Source: Bordetella parapertussis (lineage in GTDB: Bacteria; Pseudomonadota; Gammaproteobacteria; Burkholderiales; SG8-41). From it: a stretch of DNA of 64,000 nucleotides. The translations under genes were made by a program, and so were the position numbers. The DNA lies in contig CAMCYP010000002.1 in NCBI GenBank assembly GCA_945885345.1, forward strand, positions 1 to 64,000, given 5' to 3'. How positions within the stretch are numbered: position 1 is the first letter of the stretch; the number at the start of each line of letters is the position of its first letter. The notes under the pieces are model-generated. The model did not search any database and had not been told where the DNA came from. It worked only from the letters and a program-made list of their open reading frames with translations. This document shows, one piece after another, positions 11,512-21,171 of this stretch.

Positions 11512-11954
11512 AAGGAGAAACCCTCCAACTCCGCCGGCAAACCACCGGCGCCGAAACTGCCCGCACTGTCGATCAATTGCGTCCAGCGCTCGTCATTCCA
11601 CAATTCGAATTTGCGGCCCTGTCCGACCAGCACCACGCTTTTTTCCAGCTGCGCAAAACGCCGCAGTTCGGGTGAAATCAGTACGCGCCCCGCGCTGTCG
11701 ATGTCGACATCAACAGCGAAACCGATCAGGCGCCGCTGCAGTTCGCGCACGCGCGGATCAAGATTCGACAGGCCTTCGAGTTTTTGCTGGATGATTTCCC
11801 AGTCGGGCAGCGGATAAACCAGCAGGCAATGATCCGCATCGGCGGTGATCACCAGGTGACCCGCGCAACGTTCGAGCAGCGCATCGCGATGGCGCGCCGG
11901 AACGGCGAGCCTGCCTTTGCTGTCGAGATTGAGTTGTGCGACTCCGCGAAACAC
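11508..11954 (-). CDS. mraZ: Transcriptional regulator MraZ
   Basis: AbrB-like DNA-binding protein that represses its own dcw operon. The 148 residues contain two copies of the MraZ fold: [15 protein letters not shown] near the N-terminus and [17 protein letters not shown] in the second half. The start is GTG at 11954, preceded by a strong Shine-Dalgarno-like AAGGGGGA five bases upstream. First gene of the operon, placed just after its own candidate operator. Confidence 0.95.
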   Translation of the reverse strand: MFRGVAQLNLDSKGRLAVPARHRDALLERCAGHLVITADADHCLLVYPLPDWEIIQQKLEGLSNLDPRVRELQRRLIGFAVDVDIDSAGRVLISPELRRFAQLEKSVVLVGQGRKFELWNDERWTQLIDSAGSFGAGGLPAELEGFSL

Positions 11955-12008
11955 GCCATCCCCCTTGACCGCGGAAGCCCTGCGTTACCGGAGGTCCGGC
12001 AGGCATTT

Positions 12009-12037
12009 CTCCCACTTTCTACCACTTCGTCCCACTA
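12009..12037 (-). promoter_or_regulatory. MraZ-box triplet upstream of mraZ
   Basis: On the minus strand three direct repeats with 10-bp period: AGTGGGACGA, AGTGGTAGAA, AGTGGGAGAA. GTGGG direct repeats at about 10-bp spacing are the known MraZ recognition pattern. Their overlap with the -10 region fits autorepression of the dcw operon. Confidence 0.85.
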
Positions 12038-12062
12038 TAAATAATTGGACGATGCGGGTCAA
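12034..12062 (-). promoter_or_regulatory. dcw (mra) operon promoter
   Basis: Minus-strand sigma70-type promoter: -35 TTGACC (12062-12057), a 17-base spacer, and -10 TATAGT (12039-12034). The -10 box runs into the first MraZ box. It is the only good promoter seen upstream of the contiguous mraZ-murC genes. Confidence 0.75.
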
Positions 12063-12321
12063 GGGTCGAATTACCAAATTCCTTTTTAATGACAACGACT
12101 TACAGCAACTTGTTGACTTCGATTTTTACTGTTTTTTCTGACGGAAATAAATCAATGAAAACAATAGGATATTGCGCGTACTGAAAGTAGCGCATTAAGT
12201 AATTATGCTTAAAAATCAGGCAATTACAGCGAATTGGTGCGTCGCCGCCCGGCGACGGCGCGCCAAAATCCCCGGAAAGCGGGAATTGCCCCTGAAAAGC
12301 GGGGCCTGTCCCGCAAAAGAA
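12063..12321. other. AT-rich spacer between mraZ promoter and rnpB
   Basis: About 260 bases without a credible gene. It holds an AT-rich copy resembling the element described at other sites (ATCAATGAAAACAATAGGATATT at 12151-12173), an AATTAC inverted repeat around 12200-12232, and GC hairpins at 12237-12300, among them GCCCC/GGGGC and CGTCGCCG/CGGCGACG. The hairpins nearest rnpB may help end its transcript, but no clear U-run follows them. Confidence 0.5.
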
Positions 12322-12688
12322 AAGTGAAGCTGGCCGTTAAGCCGGGTTCTGTCGTGGACAGCCATTCCTCTGGGCCGCACATTACTGCACGGCTCAAGCC
12401 ACCTACCCGCAAGCTCGGCGGGACGCGTCAACGCTTGCCTATTCGGTGTTGCTCCGGGTGGAGGTTACCGCGTTTCACCCCGCTGGTCGGGCCGGAGAAG
12501 CAAGCGCGTTACCGCACTCACAACCCACCGCCCAGCGGACTCGTCTCTGTGGCCCTATTCCTCGCCTCACGGCGGACGGGCGTTACCCGTCACCCTACCC
12601 TGTGGAGCCCGGACTTTCCTCTATGCGCGGCACGTACAAGTTGCCTTGTCCGGTTTGTTCCGCGCACAGCGGCTGCCTGGCCAGCTTC
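12322..12688 (-). ncRNA. rnpB: RNase P RNA (bacterial type A)
   Basis: Catalytic RNA that removes 5' leaders from pre-tRNAs. The minus strand begins GAAGCTGGCCAGGCAGCCGC and ends GGCCAGCTTC, which pair as helix P1. It contains the near-universal GAGGAAAGTCCGGGCTCC and, near the 3' end, GACTGTCCACGACAGAACC-like sequence matching E. coli rnpB. Length is about 367 nt. A -10-like TAAAAT (12701-12696) lies a suitable distance upstream of the 5' end; no good -35 was found. Confidence 0.95.
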
Positions 12689-12737
12689 GTCGCGGATTTT
12701 ATCATGCGGACGTCATTCACCGCCTTGTAATCAACGA

Positions 12738-13358
12738 TCAGCGCGCCTCGCGCGTACGCACTGCCGCCAGCAAATCGTGCAAATGACGATCATGCACACC
12801 CAGCGCATCAAGGTGGCGCAGAGTATTCACCAGGTAATCAACATTGGGTCCGCGTTCACCACAGCAGGCGGCGATGATTGCAGCGGCGTTATCGATCTCC
12901 AGTTGTCCGGCGTATCCGTCGTGGCAACGATTGGCAAGAAACGTCAGTGCCATCTGGCGCTCTGTACCCATGCCAACCGGCAACAACCGCGGCACGTACA
13001 CCCGCCGCCGCATTTCGCGCAGCCACAGCGCCTCCAGCGCATCGGGAATATCCGCGGCTGCCACGCAATACGCCGTACCCTTGCAAGCCCCCCCGCGATC
13101 CAGGCCAAGCACCAGCCCGGGTGCTGTCACCGTACCGCGATAACGGCTGGAGTAAATGCAGAATGCGCGATGATAACCACGCAGCAGCGCCGGCGTCGCC
13201 GCCTTGAAGCGGAATCCGGGATCCCACATCAGCGAACCATAGGTGAATATCCACAGTTCGTCCTGCGGCAAATCGAGCTGGCTGTAATGAAAGGGATCGT
13301 CGTGCGGCAACGGCACCAATCCGGCGCTGGGGAAATGCCTGGATCCGGAGTCACTCAA
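12738..13358 (-). CDS. Gamma-glutamylcyclotransferase, ChaC-like
   Basis: ChaC-family enzymes cleave glutathione to 5-oxoproline and Cys-Gly. The product has the fold's substrate loop [12 protein letters not shown] and a downstream [12 protein letters not shown] and [10 protein letters not shown] chose the TTG at 13358: it overlaps the pyrC stop (TTGA) and has GGAGG 11 bases upstream, giving 206 residues. A GTG at 13316 (192 residues) is the alternative but lacks a visible Shine-Dalgarno. Probably co-transcribed with pyrC; the rnpB promoter lies within or just past its 3' end. Confidence 0.88.
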   Translation of the reverse strand: MSDSGSRHFPSAGLVPLPHDDPFHYSQLDLPQDELWIFTYGSLMWDPGFRFKAATPALLRGYHRAFCIYSSRYRGTVTAPGLVLGLDRGGACKGTAYCVAAADIPDALEALWLREMRRRVYVPRLLPVGMGTERQMALTFLANRCHDGYAGQLEIDNAAAIIAACCGERGPNVDYLVNTLRHLDALGVHDRHLHDLLAAVRTREAR

Positions 13359-14416
13359 GAGCCGGCGATCCTCCACTGGACCGCGGCACCGGCACGCATC
13401 GGCACCAGCGTGTCGGCACCAAACGGCACGCTGGCCGGCGCCTCCCACGGCTCCAGCTTGAGTGTGATCTTGTCCTGGTTGCGCGGCAGCCCGTAAAAAT
13501 CCGCGCCGTAATGGCTGGCAAATCCCTCAAACCGGTCGAGCGCACCCGCCGTCGCAAATACTTCGGCATACAACTCGATGCCGGCATACGCGGTGTACAT
13601 GCCGGCGCAACCACAGTCGTTTTCCTTGGTATGCCGCGCATGCGGCGCGCTGTCGGTACCGAGGAAAAATTTCGGGTTGCCGCCGGTCGCCGCAGCCACC
13701 AGCGCCGCGCGGTGGGTTTCGCGCTTGAGGATCGGCAGGCAGTAGTTGTGCGGCCGCACACCGCCGGCAAACAGCGCATTGCGGTTGAGCAGAAGGTGCT
13801 GCGGCGTCAATGTCGCCGCGATCCGCGCCGGGGCTGCCGTGACAAACGCGGCAGCTTCACGCGTTGTGATGTGCTCCATCACCACCTTCAATCCCTGGAA
13901 CCGCTCCACCAGCGGCGCCAGCGTACGTTCAATGAACACGCGCTCACGGTCAAACACATCGACGGCAGCGTCGGTGACCTCGCCATGAACCAGCAGCGGC
14001 ATGCCGGCTTTTTCCATCGCAGCCAACACTGGAAAACATTTATCCAGCGCGGTCACGCCGGAATCGGAATTGGTGGTCGCACCCGCTGGATAATATTTCA
14101 CCGCATGCACCGCACCGCTTTTTTTCGCCTTGTTGATTTCTTCCGGCTGCGTTTTATCGGTCAGGTACAGTGTCATCAGCGGCTCGAACCGGCTGCCTGC
14201 GGGCAGCGCCGCGCGGATGCGATCACGGTATGCCAGCGCCAGCTCGGTCGTTGTCACCGGCGGCTTCAGATTGGGCATCACGATGGCGCGCGCAAACCGC
14301 GCAGCGGTATGCGGCAGCACATCGCGCATCGCCGCACCATCGCGCAGGTGCAGATGCCAGTCATCGGGACGGGTGATAGTAATAGTGTTGACGGATGTAT
14401 TCATGACTGCTTGCAT
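13355..14416 (-). CDS. pyrC: Dihydroorotase (homodimeric type)
   Basis: Zinc amidohydrolase of pyrimidine synthesis that interconverts carbamoyl-aspartate and dihydroorotate. The 353-residue product shows [11 protein letters not shown] (metal-binding HxH), [26 protein letters not shown] with the carboxylated lysine, and VHGEVTD. The start could be ATG 14416 (MQAVMNTS) or ATG 14404 (MNTSVNTI); neither has a clear Shine-Dalgarno. Confidence 0.96.
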   Translation of the reverse strand: MQAVMNTSVNTITITRPDDWHLHLRDGAAMRDVLPHTAARFARAIVMPNLKPPVTTTELALAYRDRIRAALPAGSRFEPLMTLYLTDKTQPEEINKAKKSGAVHAVKYYPAGATTNSDSGVTALDKCFPVLAAMEKAGMPLLVHGEVTDAAVDVFDRERVFIERTLAPLVERFQGLKVVMEHITTREAAAFVTAAPARIAATLTPQHLLLNRNALFAGGVRPHNYCLPILKRETHRAALVAAATGGNPKFFLGTDSAPHARHTKENDCGCAGMYTAYAGIELYAEVFATAGALDRFEGFASHYGADFYGLPRNQDKITLKLEPWEAPASVPFGADTLVPMRAGAAVQWRIAGS

Positions 14417-14452
14417 GTTAAACGCTGCATGGTTAACAGTAAAATCCTGTAT

Positions 14453-15382
14453 TCATTTTTCATCCTGACTTTTACCTTTAAGCACGAGCGCGAGTTTGTA
14501 CAGTGCGTTGCGATTGCCGCCGGTGAGTTTCACCGCCAGCGCCACCGCCTGTTTCACCGGCAATTCGGCCAGCAGGGTCTTCAGCACCGCCTCGACATCG
14601 ACCTCGCCCGTTGACGATTCCGTCGCCGCCGCGCCCTCCACCACCAGCACGAACTCCCCGCGCCGGTGATTGTCGTCGGCCTCCAGCCAGGCCACAGCCT
14701 CATCAAGACGACAGCGGTGCAGGGTTTCGTGGATCTTGGTCAGTTCGCGCGCAATGATGATAAGGCGCTCGCCGCCGAATGCCGCGCACAGATCCGCAAC
14801 GCTGTCGGCCACGCGATGCGGTGCCTCGTAAAACACCAGCAGCGCAGTCTGCGCCGCCAGGTCCGCCAGTGCGCGGCGGCGCTCAGACGCACGCGCCGGC
14901 AAAAAACCGCAGAACAGGAACCGGCTCGCCTCGAAGCCACTGGCCGACAACACTGCTGCGGCCGCATTGGCCCCGGGTATCGGCACCACCGGGTAACCCG
15001 CGGCACGTACCGCAGCAACCACCTGTGCACCCGGGTCGGCAATACCCGGGGTTCCGGCATCACTGACCAGCGCCACCGTTTTACCACCCACCAACAGCCC
15101 GGTTACACGTTCCGCGGCGCGGCGTTCATTGTGTTCATGCACGGCCACCAGTTTGCCGGCGATACCGTGACGGTTGAGCAGGCGCATCGTGACCCGGGTA
15201 TCCTCGGCGGCAATGATATCCGCGGCCTTCAGCACTTCCAGCGCGCGCAAGCTGATGTCGCCGAGATTCCCGATGGGTGTGGCGACTACATATAATGTCG
15301 CCTTGTTTACCGTTGCCGCTTCACCCGCCCCGTGATCTGTGTCCACGCCCCGTCCCACTGCCGGATTACCCGGATGATTCAT
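14453..15382 (-). CDS. rsmI: 16S rRNA 2'-O-ribose C1402 methyltransferase
   Basis: Tetrapyrrole-methylase-fold enzyme that methylates the ribose of C1402, the nucleotide also modified by RsmH. The product contains TLYVVATPIGNLGDISLRAL, AAEDTRVT, LVSDAGTPGIADPG and GANAAAAVLSASG. The start is uncertain: ATG 15382 gives 309 residues, GTG 15346 gives 297 and avoids overlap with the divergent lpoA-like gene. In E. coli the same gene sits divergently from lpoA-yraN-diaA-dolP, as here. Confidence 0.93.
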   Translation of the reverse strand: MNHPGNPAVGRGVDTDHGAGEAATVNKATLYVVATPIGNLGDISLRALEVLKAADIIAAEDTRVTMRLLNRHGIAGKLVAVHEHNERRAAERVTGLLVGGKTVALVSDAGTPGIADPGAQVVAAVRAAGYPVVPIPGANAAAAVLSASGFEASRFLFCGFLPARASERRRALADLAAQTALLVFYEAPHRVADSVADLCAAFGGERLIIIARELTKIHETLHRCRLDEAVAWLEADDNHRRGEFVLVVEGAAATESSTGEVDVEAVLKTLLAELPVKQAVALAVKLTGGNRNALYKLALVLKGKSQDEK

Positions 15383-16498
15383 CCAATGTTGCAATATATG
15401 CAACGCATTGCTGCGGCCCGCATTGCAGCGACCATCATCACCTGCCTGCTCCTACTATACGGAGCGGCCGTGGCATTGGCCAGCGATGTCACACTGCAAA
15501 CCGGCGCCGTCGTCGCAACCACGCAGGTGCCGCACATCGCGCTGCTGCTGCCGCTGAATTCAAAAATATTCGGTCGTCCCGCGACTGCGTTGCGCGACGG
15601 CTTCCGGGCCGCAGCCCAAACCCAGGGCAAAACAGCGTTGCCGGTACGCGAATATGCAGTTACTGAAAATGTGGCCAGCGTGCTCGAAGGTTATCGCGCC
15701 GCCGTGGCCGCCGGCGCGCAAATCATCGTCGGCCCTCTGACACGGGATGCCGTCACGGCGCTGGCCTTCGGCGAACCGGTGCCGGTACCCACGCTGGCGC
15801 TCAACGTCCCTGACAGCACCGGGCGCAATCCCGGCAACCTTTACATGCTGAGCCTGCAGATCGAAACCGAGGCGCGACAGGTGGCACGGATCGCCTGGGG
15901 CGACGGCCGCCGTACTGCGGTCACGGTCAGCGGCAACGGCCCGGTGGAACGCCGTATGCAGGCAGCTTTCAGCGCCGAGTTCATGCGGCTGGGCGGCAGG
16001 GTGGCAACAGACGTCGCTTACGCACCCGATCCGGAAAGACTGAAAAGCATCGCGCGCAACACGGCCGACATGTATTTTCTTGCGCTGGGCTACACGGAAG
16101 CCCGCACCGTGCGTTCTTATCTAGGCACAACACCGGTTTACGCCACCTCCCGCGTACATGCCGGTGACCAGGGACCACTTGCCGGATTCGATCTGGCCGG
16201 CGTCAATTTCGTAGACATGCCGTGGTTACTCGAGCCCAATCATGCGGCAGTCATGGTCTACGCCCAGCCGAAACCGCTCGGCTCGATGGATCTGGAACGG
16301 TTTTACGCGCTCGGCATCGATGCCTGGCGCATCGCCCAGCTGCTGCTCAGCGGCGTCCGCGACATCCGCCTCGACGGCGTGACCGGACAACTGACGCTGG
16401 GCGCGAACGGTCATATTGAACGGGAACTGGTCTCCGGGCGTTACAACGAAAGTCGCCCGCAAGCGACAGATCCGGCGCCACGTGAACCCGCGCGGTGA
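15374..16498 (+). CDS. Penicillin-binding protein activator, LppC/LpoA-like
   Basis: LpoA is an outer-membrane lipoprotein that stimulates PBP1A. This product (about 374 residues) has an N-terminal signal segment (ITCLLLLYGAAVALA) and a periplasmic-binding-like region starting PHIALLLPLNSKIFG, the hallmark of the LppC C-terminal domain. It lacks the TPR-like N-terminal half of E. coli LpoA and shows no convincing lipobox at the cleavage region, so it may be soluble periplasmic. ATG 15374 is the longest plausible start; 15386 and 15398 are alternatives. The 3' end overlaps yraN. Confidence 0.82.
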   Translation: MIHPMLQYMQRIAAARIAATIITCLLLLYGAAVALASDVTLQTGAVVATTQVPHIALLLPLNSKIFGRPATALRDGFRAAAQTQGKTALPVREYAVTENVASVLEGYRAAVAAGAQIIVGPLTRDAVTALAFGEPVPVPTLALNVPDSTGRNPGNLYMLSLQIETEARQVARIAWGDGRRTAVTVSGNGPVERRMQAAFSAEFMRLGGRVATDVAYAPDPERLKSIARNTADMYFLALGYTEARTVRSYLGTTPVYATSRVHAGDQGPLAGFDLAGVNFVDMPWLLEPNHAAVMVYAQPKPLGSMDLERFYALGIDAWRIAQLLLSGVRDIRLDGVTGQLTLGANGHIERELVSGRYNESRPQATDPAPREPAR

Positions 16499-16823
16499 AC
16501 AGGCAGAAGCACTGGCCGCTGACTTCTTGCGCGGCGAGGGATTGCACATTACCGCAAAAAATTACCGCAGTCGCTATGGTGAAATCGACCTGATTGCGCG
16601 TGAAGGCGCGACGGTGGTGTTTGTCGAAGTGCGCCGCCGCGCGAGCGAGGCATACGGAGGCGCCGCCGCCAGCATCACTGCGGACAAACGCAAAAAGCTG
16701 CTGAAAACCGCCCGCCATTACCTCGCCGGGATCACTCCGCTGCCACCGTGCCGCTTTGATGCCGTGCTGGTGACCGGAGAGCCGCCGCGCATCGAATGGA
16801 TACGCAACGCCATCGAGGAGTGA
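16482..16823 (+). CDS. yraN: YraN/UPF0102 family endonuclease-like protein
   Basis: Small protein with a PD-(D/E)XK-nuclease-like core: GEIDLIAREGATVVFVEVRRR holds the conserved E-D and ExR/K residues. I selected GTG 16482, giving 113 residues that begin NPRGEQAEALAADFL, where family similarity starts; this overlaps the preceding stop by 17 bases. A longer start at 16416 would overlap by 83 bases. Cellular role is unclear in the family. Confidence 0.88.
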   Translation: MNPRGEQAEALAADFLRGEGLHITAKNYRSRYGEIDLIAREGATVVFVEVRRRASEAYGGAAASITADKRKKLLKTARHYLAGITPLPPCRFDAVLVTGEPPRIEWIRNAIEE

Positions 16824-17474
<651 letters not shown>

Positions 17475-17506
17475 AAGAGTGTTGAATAAATTCGGGAGTT
17501 AAATAC

Positions 17507-18073
17507 ATGCGCAAGTTTTTGACATTGATCTGCATCGCCCTGTTGCCGGTAATTTCCGGATGTATGGCCGTGGCAGTCGGCGGCGCCGCCGCAACCGGCT
17601 TTATCGTCGGTGAAGATCGCCGCACGGTAGGCACCATCACCGAAGACCAGGGCATCGAAATCAAGGCGTCAAACCGGATCGAGGAAAAAGTGAAGGACGC
17701 CCATATCAACATCACCAGCTACAACCGCGCGGTGTTGCTGACCGGCGAAGTATCCAGTGAAGCCGCAAAAGCGGATGCCGAGCGCATTGCGCGCGCGGTG
17801 GAGAACGTGCGCAGCGTGTTCAATGAACTGCAGGTTTCAGGCAACACCTCGCTGCAGGCGCGCACCAATGATTCTGTCATCACCTCCAAGGTCAAAGCAC
17901 GCTTTGTCGACGCCGGAAAATTCAGCCCCGTGCATGTCAAAGTGGTCACCGAAAATGGTGTGGTCTACCTGCTGGGCATGGTCAAACGCCAGGAAGCCGC
18001 GGATGCCACCGAAGTCGCACGCACCACTGGTGGCGTGCGCAAAGTGGTCCGGGTATTCGAATACATGGACTAA
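17507..18073 (+). CDS. dolP: BON-domain outer-membrane lipoprotein DolP
   Basis: DolP (YraP) is a dual-BON lipoprotein that supports outer-membrane integrity and septal amidase activation. The 188 residues start MRKFLTLICIALLPVISGC, a lipoprotein signal with lipobox ISGC, followed by two BON domains (about 45-115 and 120-188), each with a VLLTGEV or VVYLLGMV strand and a VRSV/VRKVV turn. Last gene of the lpoA-yraN-diaA-dolP run. Confidence 0.92.
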   Translation: MRKFLTLICIALLPVISGCMAVAVGGAAATGFIVGEDRRTVGTITEDQGIEIKASNRIEEKVKDAHINITSYNRAVLLTGEVSSEAAKADAERIARAVENVRSVFNELQVSGNTSLQARTNDSVITSKVKARFVDAGKFSPVHVKVVTENGVVYLLGMVKRQEAADATEVARTTGGVRKVVRVFEYMD

Positions 18074-18080
18074 GTATTAC

Positions 18081-18142
18081 TAAAAATACAAATAAAACAA
18101 TAAGTTATATTGTTATTTCAGGGGCGCCGCAGGGCGCCCCTG
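18081..18142 (-). terminator. Hairpin plus AT-rich tail between convergent operons
   Basis: A perfect 10-bp stem (CAGGGGCGCC / GGCGCCCCTG, 18119-18142, loop GCAG) sits in the last codons of the minus-strand gene. On the minus strand it is followed by AACAATATAACTTATTGTT and a T-rich tail ending TATTTTTA, which also resembles the recurring AT-rich element. It probably ends the 24969-18113 operon and perhaps dolP from the other side. Confidence 0.65.
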
Positions 18143-18556
18143 GCGTTTCAGCAGGCGCAGCAAAGCCCCGATCCCGGGCAACTTTTCGTAGAGCTCTTCC
18201 GCAGCATCCCAATAGTCGCGGTGCATCGCCACCAAACCCGCATCATCAAACGTCAACAAGCTCGCGCCATGGATATGCTGCGTGATCCGCGGTTGCCAGC
18301 GGCGAAATTGAAACTCGAAATCCCAGGTCAACAGTACGCGCGGCATTTCCACCACGCGTTCGCGCACGATGAAACGCGGTGCGTCCAGCTGATCGAACAT
18401 GTGGCGGAAAATCGCCTCCAGCGCATGCTGCCCGCACACATCGTTGAACGGATCCTTGAAGTGGCAGTCTCCGGCATAAAAACGCCGGAGGTCGACAACC
18501 GATTGCGGCGTCAGCGTTTCAAAAAAATGCACAAGCACATCAACACGGTCATTCAT
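18113..18556 (-). CDS. NTF2-like (SnoaL-type) protein
   Basis: Small cone-shaped NTF2-fold protein of 147 residues: VDVLVHFFETLTPQSVVDLRRFYAGDCHFKDPFN, then LLTWDFEFQF and INGxS-like HIHGASLLTFDDAGLVAMHRDYWD. Members bind or isomerise small hydrophobic molecules, but the substrate cannot be read here. The ATG at 18556 overlaps the SDR stop (TGATG). Last gene of the photoreceptor-linked operon. Confidence 0.8.
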   Translation of the reverse strand: MNDRVDVLVHFFETLTPQSVVDLRRFYAGDCHFKDPFNDVCGQHALEAIFRHMFDQLDAPRFIVRERVVEMPRVLLTWDFEFQFRRWQPRITQHIHGASLLTFDDAGLVAMHRDYWDAAEELYEKLPGIGALLRLLKRQGRPAAPLK

Positions 18557-19332
18557 CACATTCCCGTCCCTTTGTGCACCAGCGCGAAATACCAGCGATA
18601 AGGCAGCAAGCGCAACAATTTCAGCCACAACGTGAAACGCCGCGGGAAATGAATTTCAAAGCTGCCGCACGCAAAACCGGCGATGATTTCCTGCGCAGCC
18701 TCATCGGCGCTGATCAGCGCGGGCATCTTGAAGGTGTTTTTGTCGGTCAACGGCGTCTTGACGAATCCCGGATTGATCAGATACACCGCGATGCCGCGTG
18801 GCGCAAGATCCAGATACAGCGTCTCTGCGAGATTGTTCAACGCCGCCTTGGTCGCACCATAAACCAGTGCGGTCGGCAGCCCGCCATAACCGGCAACGCT
18901 GGATACAATGGCCATGCCGCCAGAATTCTGCAGCAGCAATTGACGCACCACCGCAGGCAGACCGTTGATCACGCCGTTCAGATTGACATCAACCAGGCGG
19001 CGCGCGTCCGCCGCATCGAGTTCCCAGGCCCGCACCGGATGATGGGAGCCGGCGCACCACACCACGAGGTCAATGCTGCCCCAGGCCGACACCATTTGCT
19101 GCAAGGCCGGCAACACGGCAGCAGCGTCCGTGACATCCAGCGGCAGCACCAGTGTGCTTGCACCGGGCATTGCGGCGATCTGCGCCAGACCTGGTGTGCT
19201 GCGTGCGGACAAGGCGACTCGCGCACCCTGCGCCAGCAATGCGCGCGCCAGTGCGGCGCCGATGCCACTCGATGCACCGATGACCCACACCCGCTTGCCA
19301 CGCCAGTCGCGGATGCACGGATTCAGGCTCAT
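18556..19332 (-). CDS. SDR family oxidoreductase
   Basis: Classical short-chain dehydrogenase, 258 residues: cofactor loop GASSGIGAAL (residues about 19-28), VVWCAG in place of NNAG, catalytic S in SSVAG and YGATK for YxxxK. The C-terminus (FTLWLKLLRLLPYRWYF) is hydrophobic and may touch membrane. Lies 10 bases after the DUF3833 gene. In related operons this SDR accompanies CFA-synthase-like and DUF1365 genes; the substrate is presumably lipidic (inference). Confidence 0.88.
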   Translation of the reverse strand: MSLNPCIRDWRGKRVWVIGASSGIGAALARALLAQGARVALSARSTPGLAQIAAMPGASTLVLPLDVTDAAAVLPALQQMVSAWGSIDLVVWCAGSHHPVRAWELDAADARRLVDVNLNGVINGLPAVVRQLLLQNSGGMAIVSSVAGYGGLPTALVYGATKAALNNLAETLYLDLAPRGIAVYLINPGFVKTPLTDKNTFKMPALISADEAAQEIIAGFACGSFEIHFPRRFTLWLKLLRLLPYRWYFALVHKGTGM

Positions 19333-19342
19333 ACGCTTGTCC

Positions 19343-19873
19343 TCATTTGCGCTTACTGAAACTCAGCGTTACTTCGCCGAGGCGGACGCCAAACTTGCTC
19401 ATCACCGAACGATTGAGCATCACCTGTTCGTCCATCAAATACATCCAGTCATCAAAATCCACGGCATAGGTCTTGCCGTCCACTTCGAGATTAAGCACGT
19501 ATTGCCAGCGCAGCGCATTGCCGTAGGCTTCGCCACGCGCTTCACCGACCACATCGGCTGCGGTGCCGCGATAACGGTGTTCATCTAGCCGGGTGATGGT
19601 CCATACCCGCTGGCTGCGCGTACCGTCGGCATATTCGAAGCGTTCATCCAGCGTGCCGGTGTCGCCCGCCCATTTCGCGTCAATGCGCACATAAAAGCGT
19701 TTGACCACTTTGCCGCTGCGATCCTGGAACACACCCCAGGCGTCTATCGTGCCGTCAAAATAACGGCGCAGGTCGAGCGCAGGTCGTTGATCGCGATAAT
19801 CTTCCACCGCGACCGTGCCGCAACCCGCCAGCGCAAACACCATCAGGACCAGTGCGGCCCGCCACGTTTTCAT
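19343..19873 (-). CDS. DUF3833 family lipoprotein
   Basis: Predicted lipoprotein of 176 residues: MKTWRAALVLMVFALAGCGT has a signal peptide with lipobox LAGC. The rest (LDLRRYFDGTIDAWGVFQDRSG, FDDWMYLMDEQVMLNRSVMSKFG) matches what I know of DUF3833, a lipocalin-like family often found beside cfa/DUF1365 genes. The ATG at 19873 overlaps the MFS stop (ATGA). Function unknown; carrying lipid products in the envelope would be a guess. Confidence 0.85.
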   Translation of the reverse strand: MKTWRAALVLMVFALAGCGTVAVEDYRDQRPALDLRRYFDGTIDAWGVFQDRSGKVVKRFYVRIDAKWAGDTGTLDERFEYADGTRSQRVWTITRLDEHRYRGTAADVVGEARGEAYGNALRWQYVLNLEVDGKTYAVDFDDWMYLMDEQVMLNRSVMSKFGVRLGEVTLSFSKRK

Positions 19874-21171
19874 AGTGCATCTCCTGTAAGCAACAATTTT
19901 GTGCGCCAGGAATCCGGCGCAATGAGCCACAACATCAGCGCTGCCGTGAGCTTGATCGCGCAGGGCAATAGCGCATAAACCCAGGGCAGCGCGGAACCCG
20001 CACCGGCAACAATGCCCGGCACATAACCCAGCGCCTGCAACAGCGGCAACGCGAGCCCCGCCGCCAGGGCCAGCGCAAGTTTTTCGAGCAAATGCCAGAG
20101 GCCGAAATAAGCACCATCGGGCCGTCCGTCCCGGCCTTCATCGTCATCGATGACATCCGCCAGCATCGAGGCCGGCAAGGCCAGATCGGCGCCGAAGGCC
20201 AGTCCCGACAACACACACACCACGGCAAACGCGAATACATCGCCGGGCCCGAGAAACCAGGCGCTGATGAATGCCGCAACCGCCAGCACCATCGCCAACA
20301 GCCAGGCGCGGGCCTTGCCGACATGCGCCGCAATGCGCACCCATGCCGGCATGCCGGCAGCGCCCGCGATGAAATACAGCACCAGGAACACCGCTGTCAG
20401 ATCAGGCCGCAGCAGCACATCGGCGACATAAAACAACACCAGCGTCGCCGGGATCGCCGCGGCGACACCATTCACCAGAAAAATGGCGGCAAGACGGAGA
20501 AACCGCGGGTTGCGCAAGGGCTGCAGCACATCGTGCATTCGCAGGTTCGGGGCAAAGACGGGCGCCGCAACACGCGGCCCGGCCAATACCGTCAGTGCAA
20601 CTGCTGCGACCAGCACCGGGGCATAAGCGATGCTGAACCACCCAAGTCCTGCAGCAGTGCCATACCGTTGCGCCAGCCACTCGGGAAAAGCCGCGGCAAG
20701 CAACACCCCTGTCAATGCCGCGGCACCGCGTGCAGCCGTGATGCGGGTGCGTTCGGCATAGTCCCGCGACCAGGCGCTGCCCAGCGCAAAATAACTGATG
20801 CTGGCTGCGCTCAAGCCGAGATAGACGAGGATCAGTGATAGTGACAGCCACAACGCCAGTCCGTTGCCATCAGCCGGCGGGTGAAACAGCAGAAACATGC
20901 CGGTGGCGATCACCGGCACCGCCGCGACCAGCATTGCTTTGCGTCCACCCCAGCGCTGCGGCACACGATCGGCCAGCAGCCCGAGCAGCGGATCGCTGAC
21001 GGCATCGAGCACCCGCACTGCCAGCAACAGGACGCCGATCAAGGCCAGGTCGAGTCCCAGTCCGGAATAAAACTTCGGTGCATGCACATACACCGGCAAT
21101 GCCGCTGCGGCCAGCGGTAGCGCTGCCGCGGCATAAGCCGCCAGCGCGCGCTTATTCAGGTCGGGCATCAC
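19870..21171 (-). CDS. MFS transporter, GPH/MelB-like
   Basis: Twelve-helix transporter of 433 residues resembling the glycoside-pentoside-hexuronide/cation symporter branch: VRVLDAVSDPLLGLLADR carries the helix II DAxxDP motif, and LPASMLADVIDDDEGRDGRPDGAYFG is the characteristic loop X-XI region. The start is GTG 21171 or ATG 21168 and overlaps the preceding gene. In this operon it more likely moves a lipid precursor or related compound than a sugar, but that is inference. Confidence 0.85.
   Translation of the reverse strand: MMPDLNKRALAAYAAAALPLAAAALPVYVHAPKFYSGLGLDLALIGVLLLAVRVLDAVSDPLLGLLADRVPQRWGGRKAMLVAAVPVIATGMFLLFHPPADGNGLALWLSLSLILVYLGLSAASISYFALGSAWSRDYAERTRITAARGAAALTGVLLAAAFPEWLAQRYGTAAGLGWFSIAYAPVLVAAVALTVLAGPRVAAPVFAPNLRMHDVLQPLRNPRFLRLAAIFLVNGVAAAIPATLVLFYVADVLLRPDLTAVFLVLYFIAGAAGMPAWVRIAAHVGKARAWLLAMVLAVAAFISAWFLGPGDVFAFAVVCVLSGLAFGADLALPASMLADVIDDDEGRDGRPDGAYFGLWHLLEKLALALAAGLALPLLQALGYVPGIVAGAGSALPWVYALLPCAIKLTAALMLWLIAPDSWRTKLLLTGDAL

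Noticed and set aside
12690-12737. Full -35/-10 promoter for rnpB
   Set aside because: Only the -10 (TAAAAT) is acceptable; the -35 position reads GGCGGT, so only a partial promoter is mentioned under rnpB.
12234-13496. Plus-strand frame of about 420 codons over rnpB and the ChaC-like gene
   Set aside because: It runs antisense through the RNase P RNA and a recognised protein gene and has no domain.
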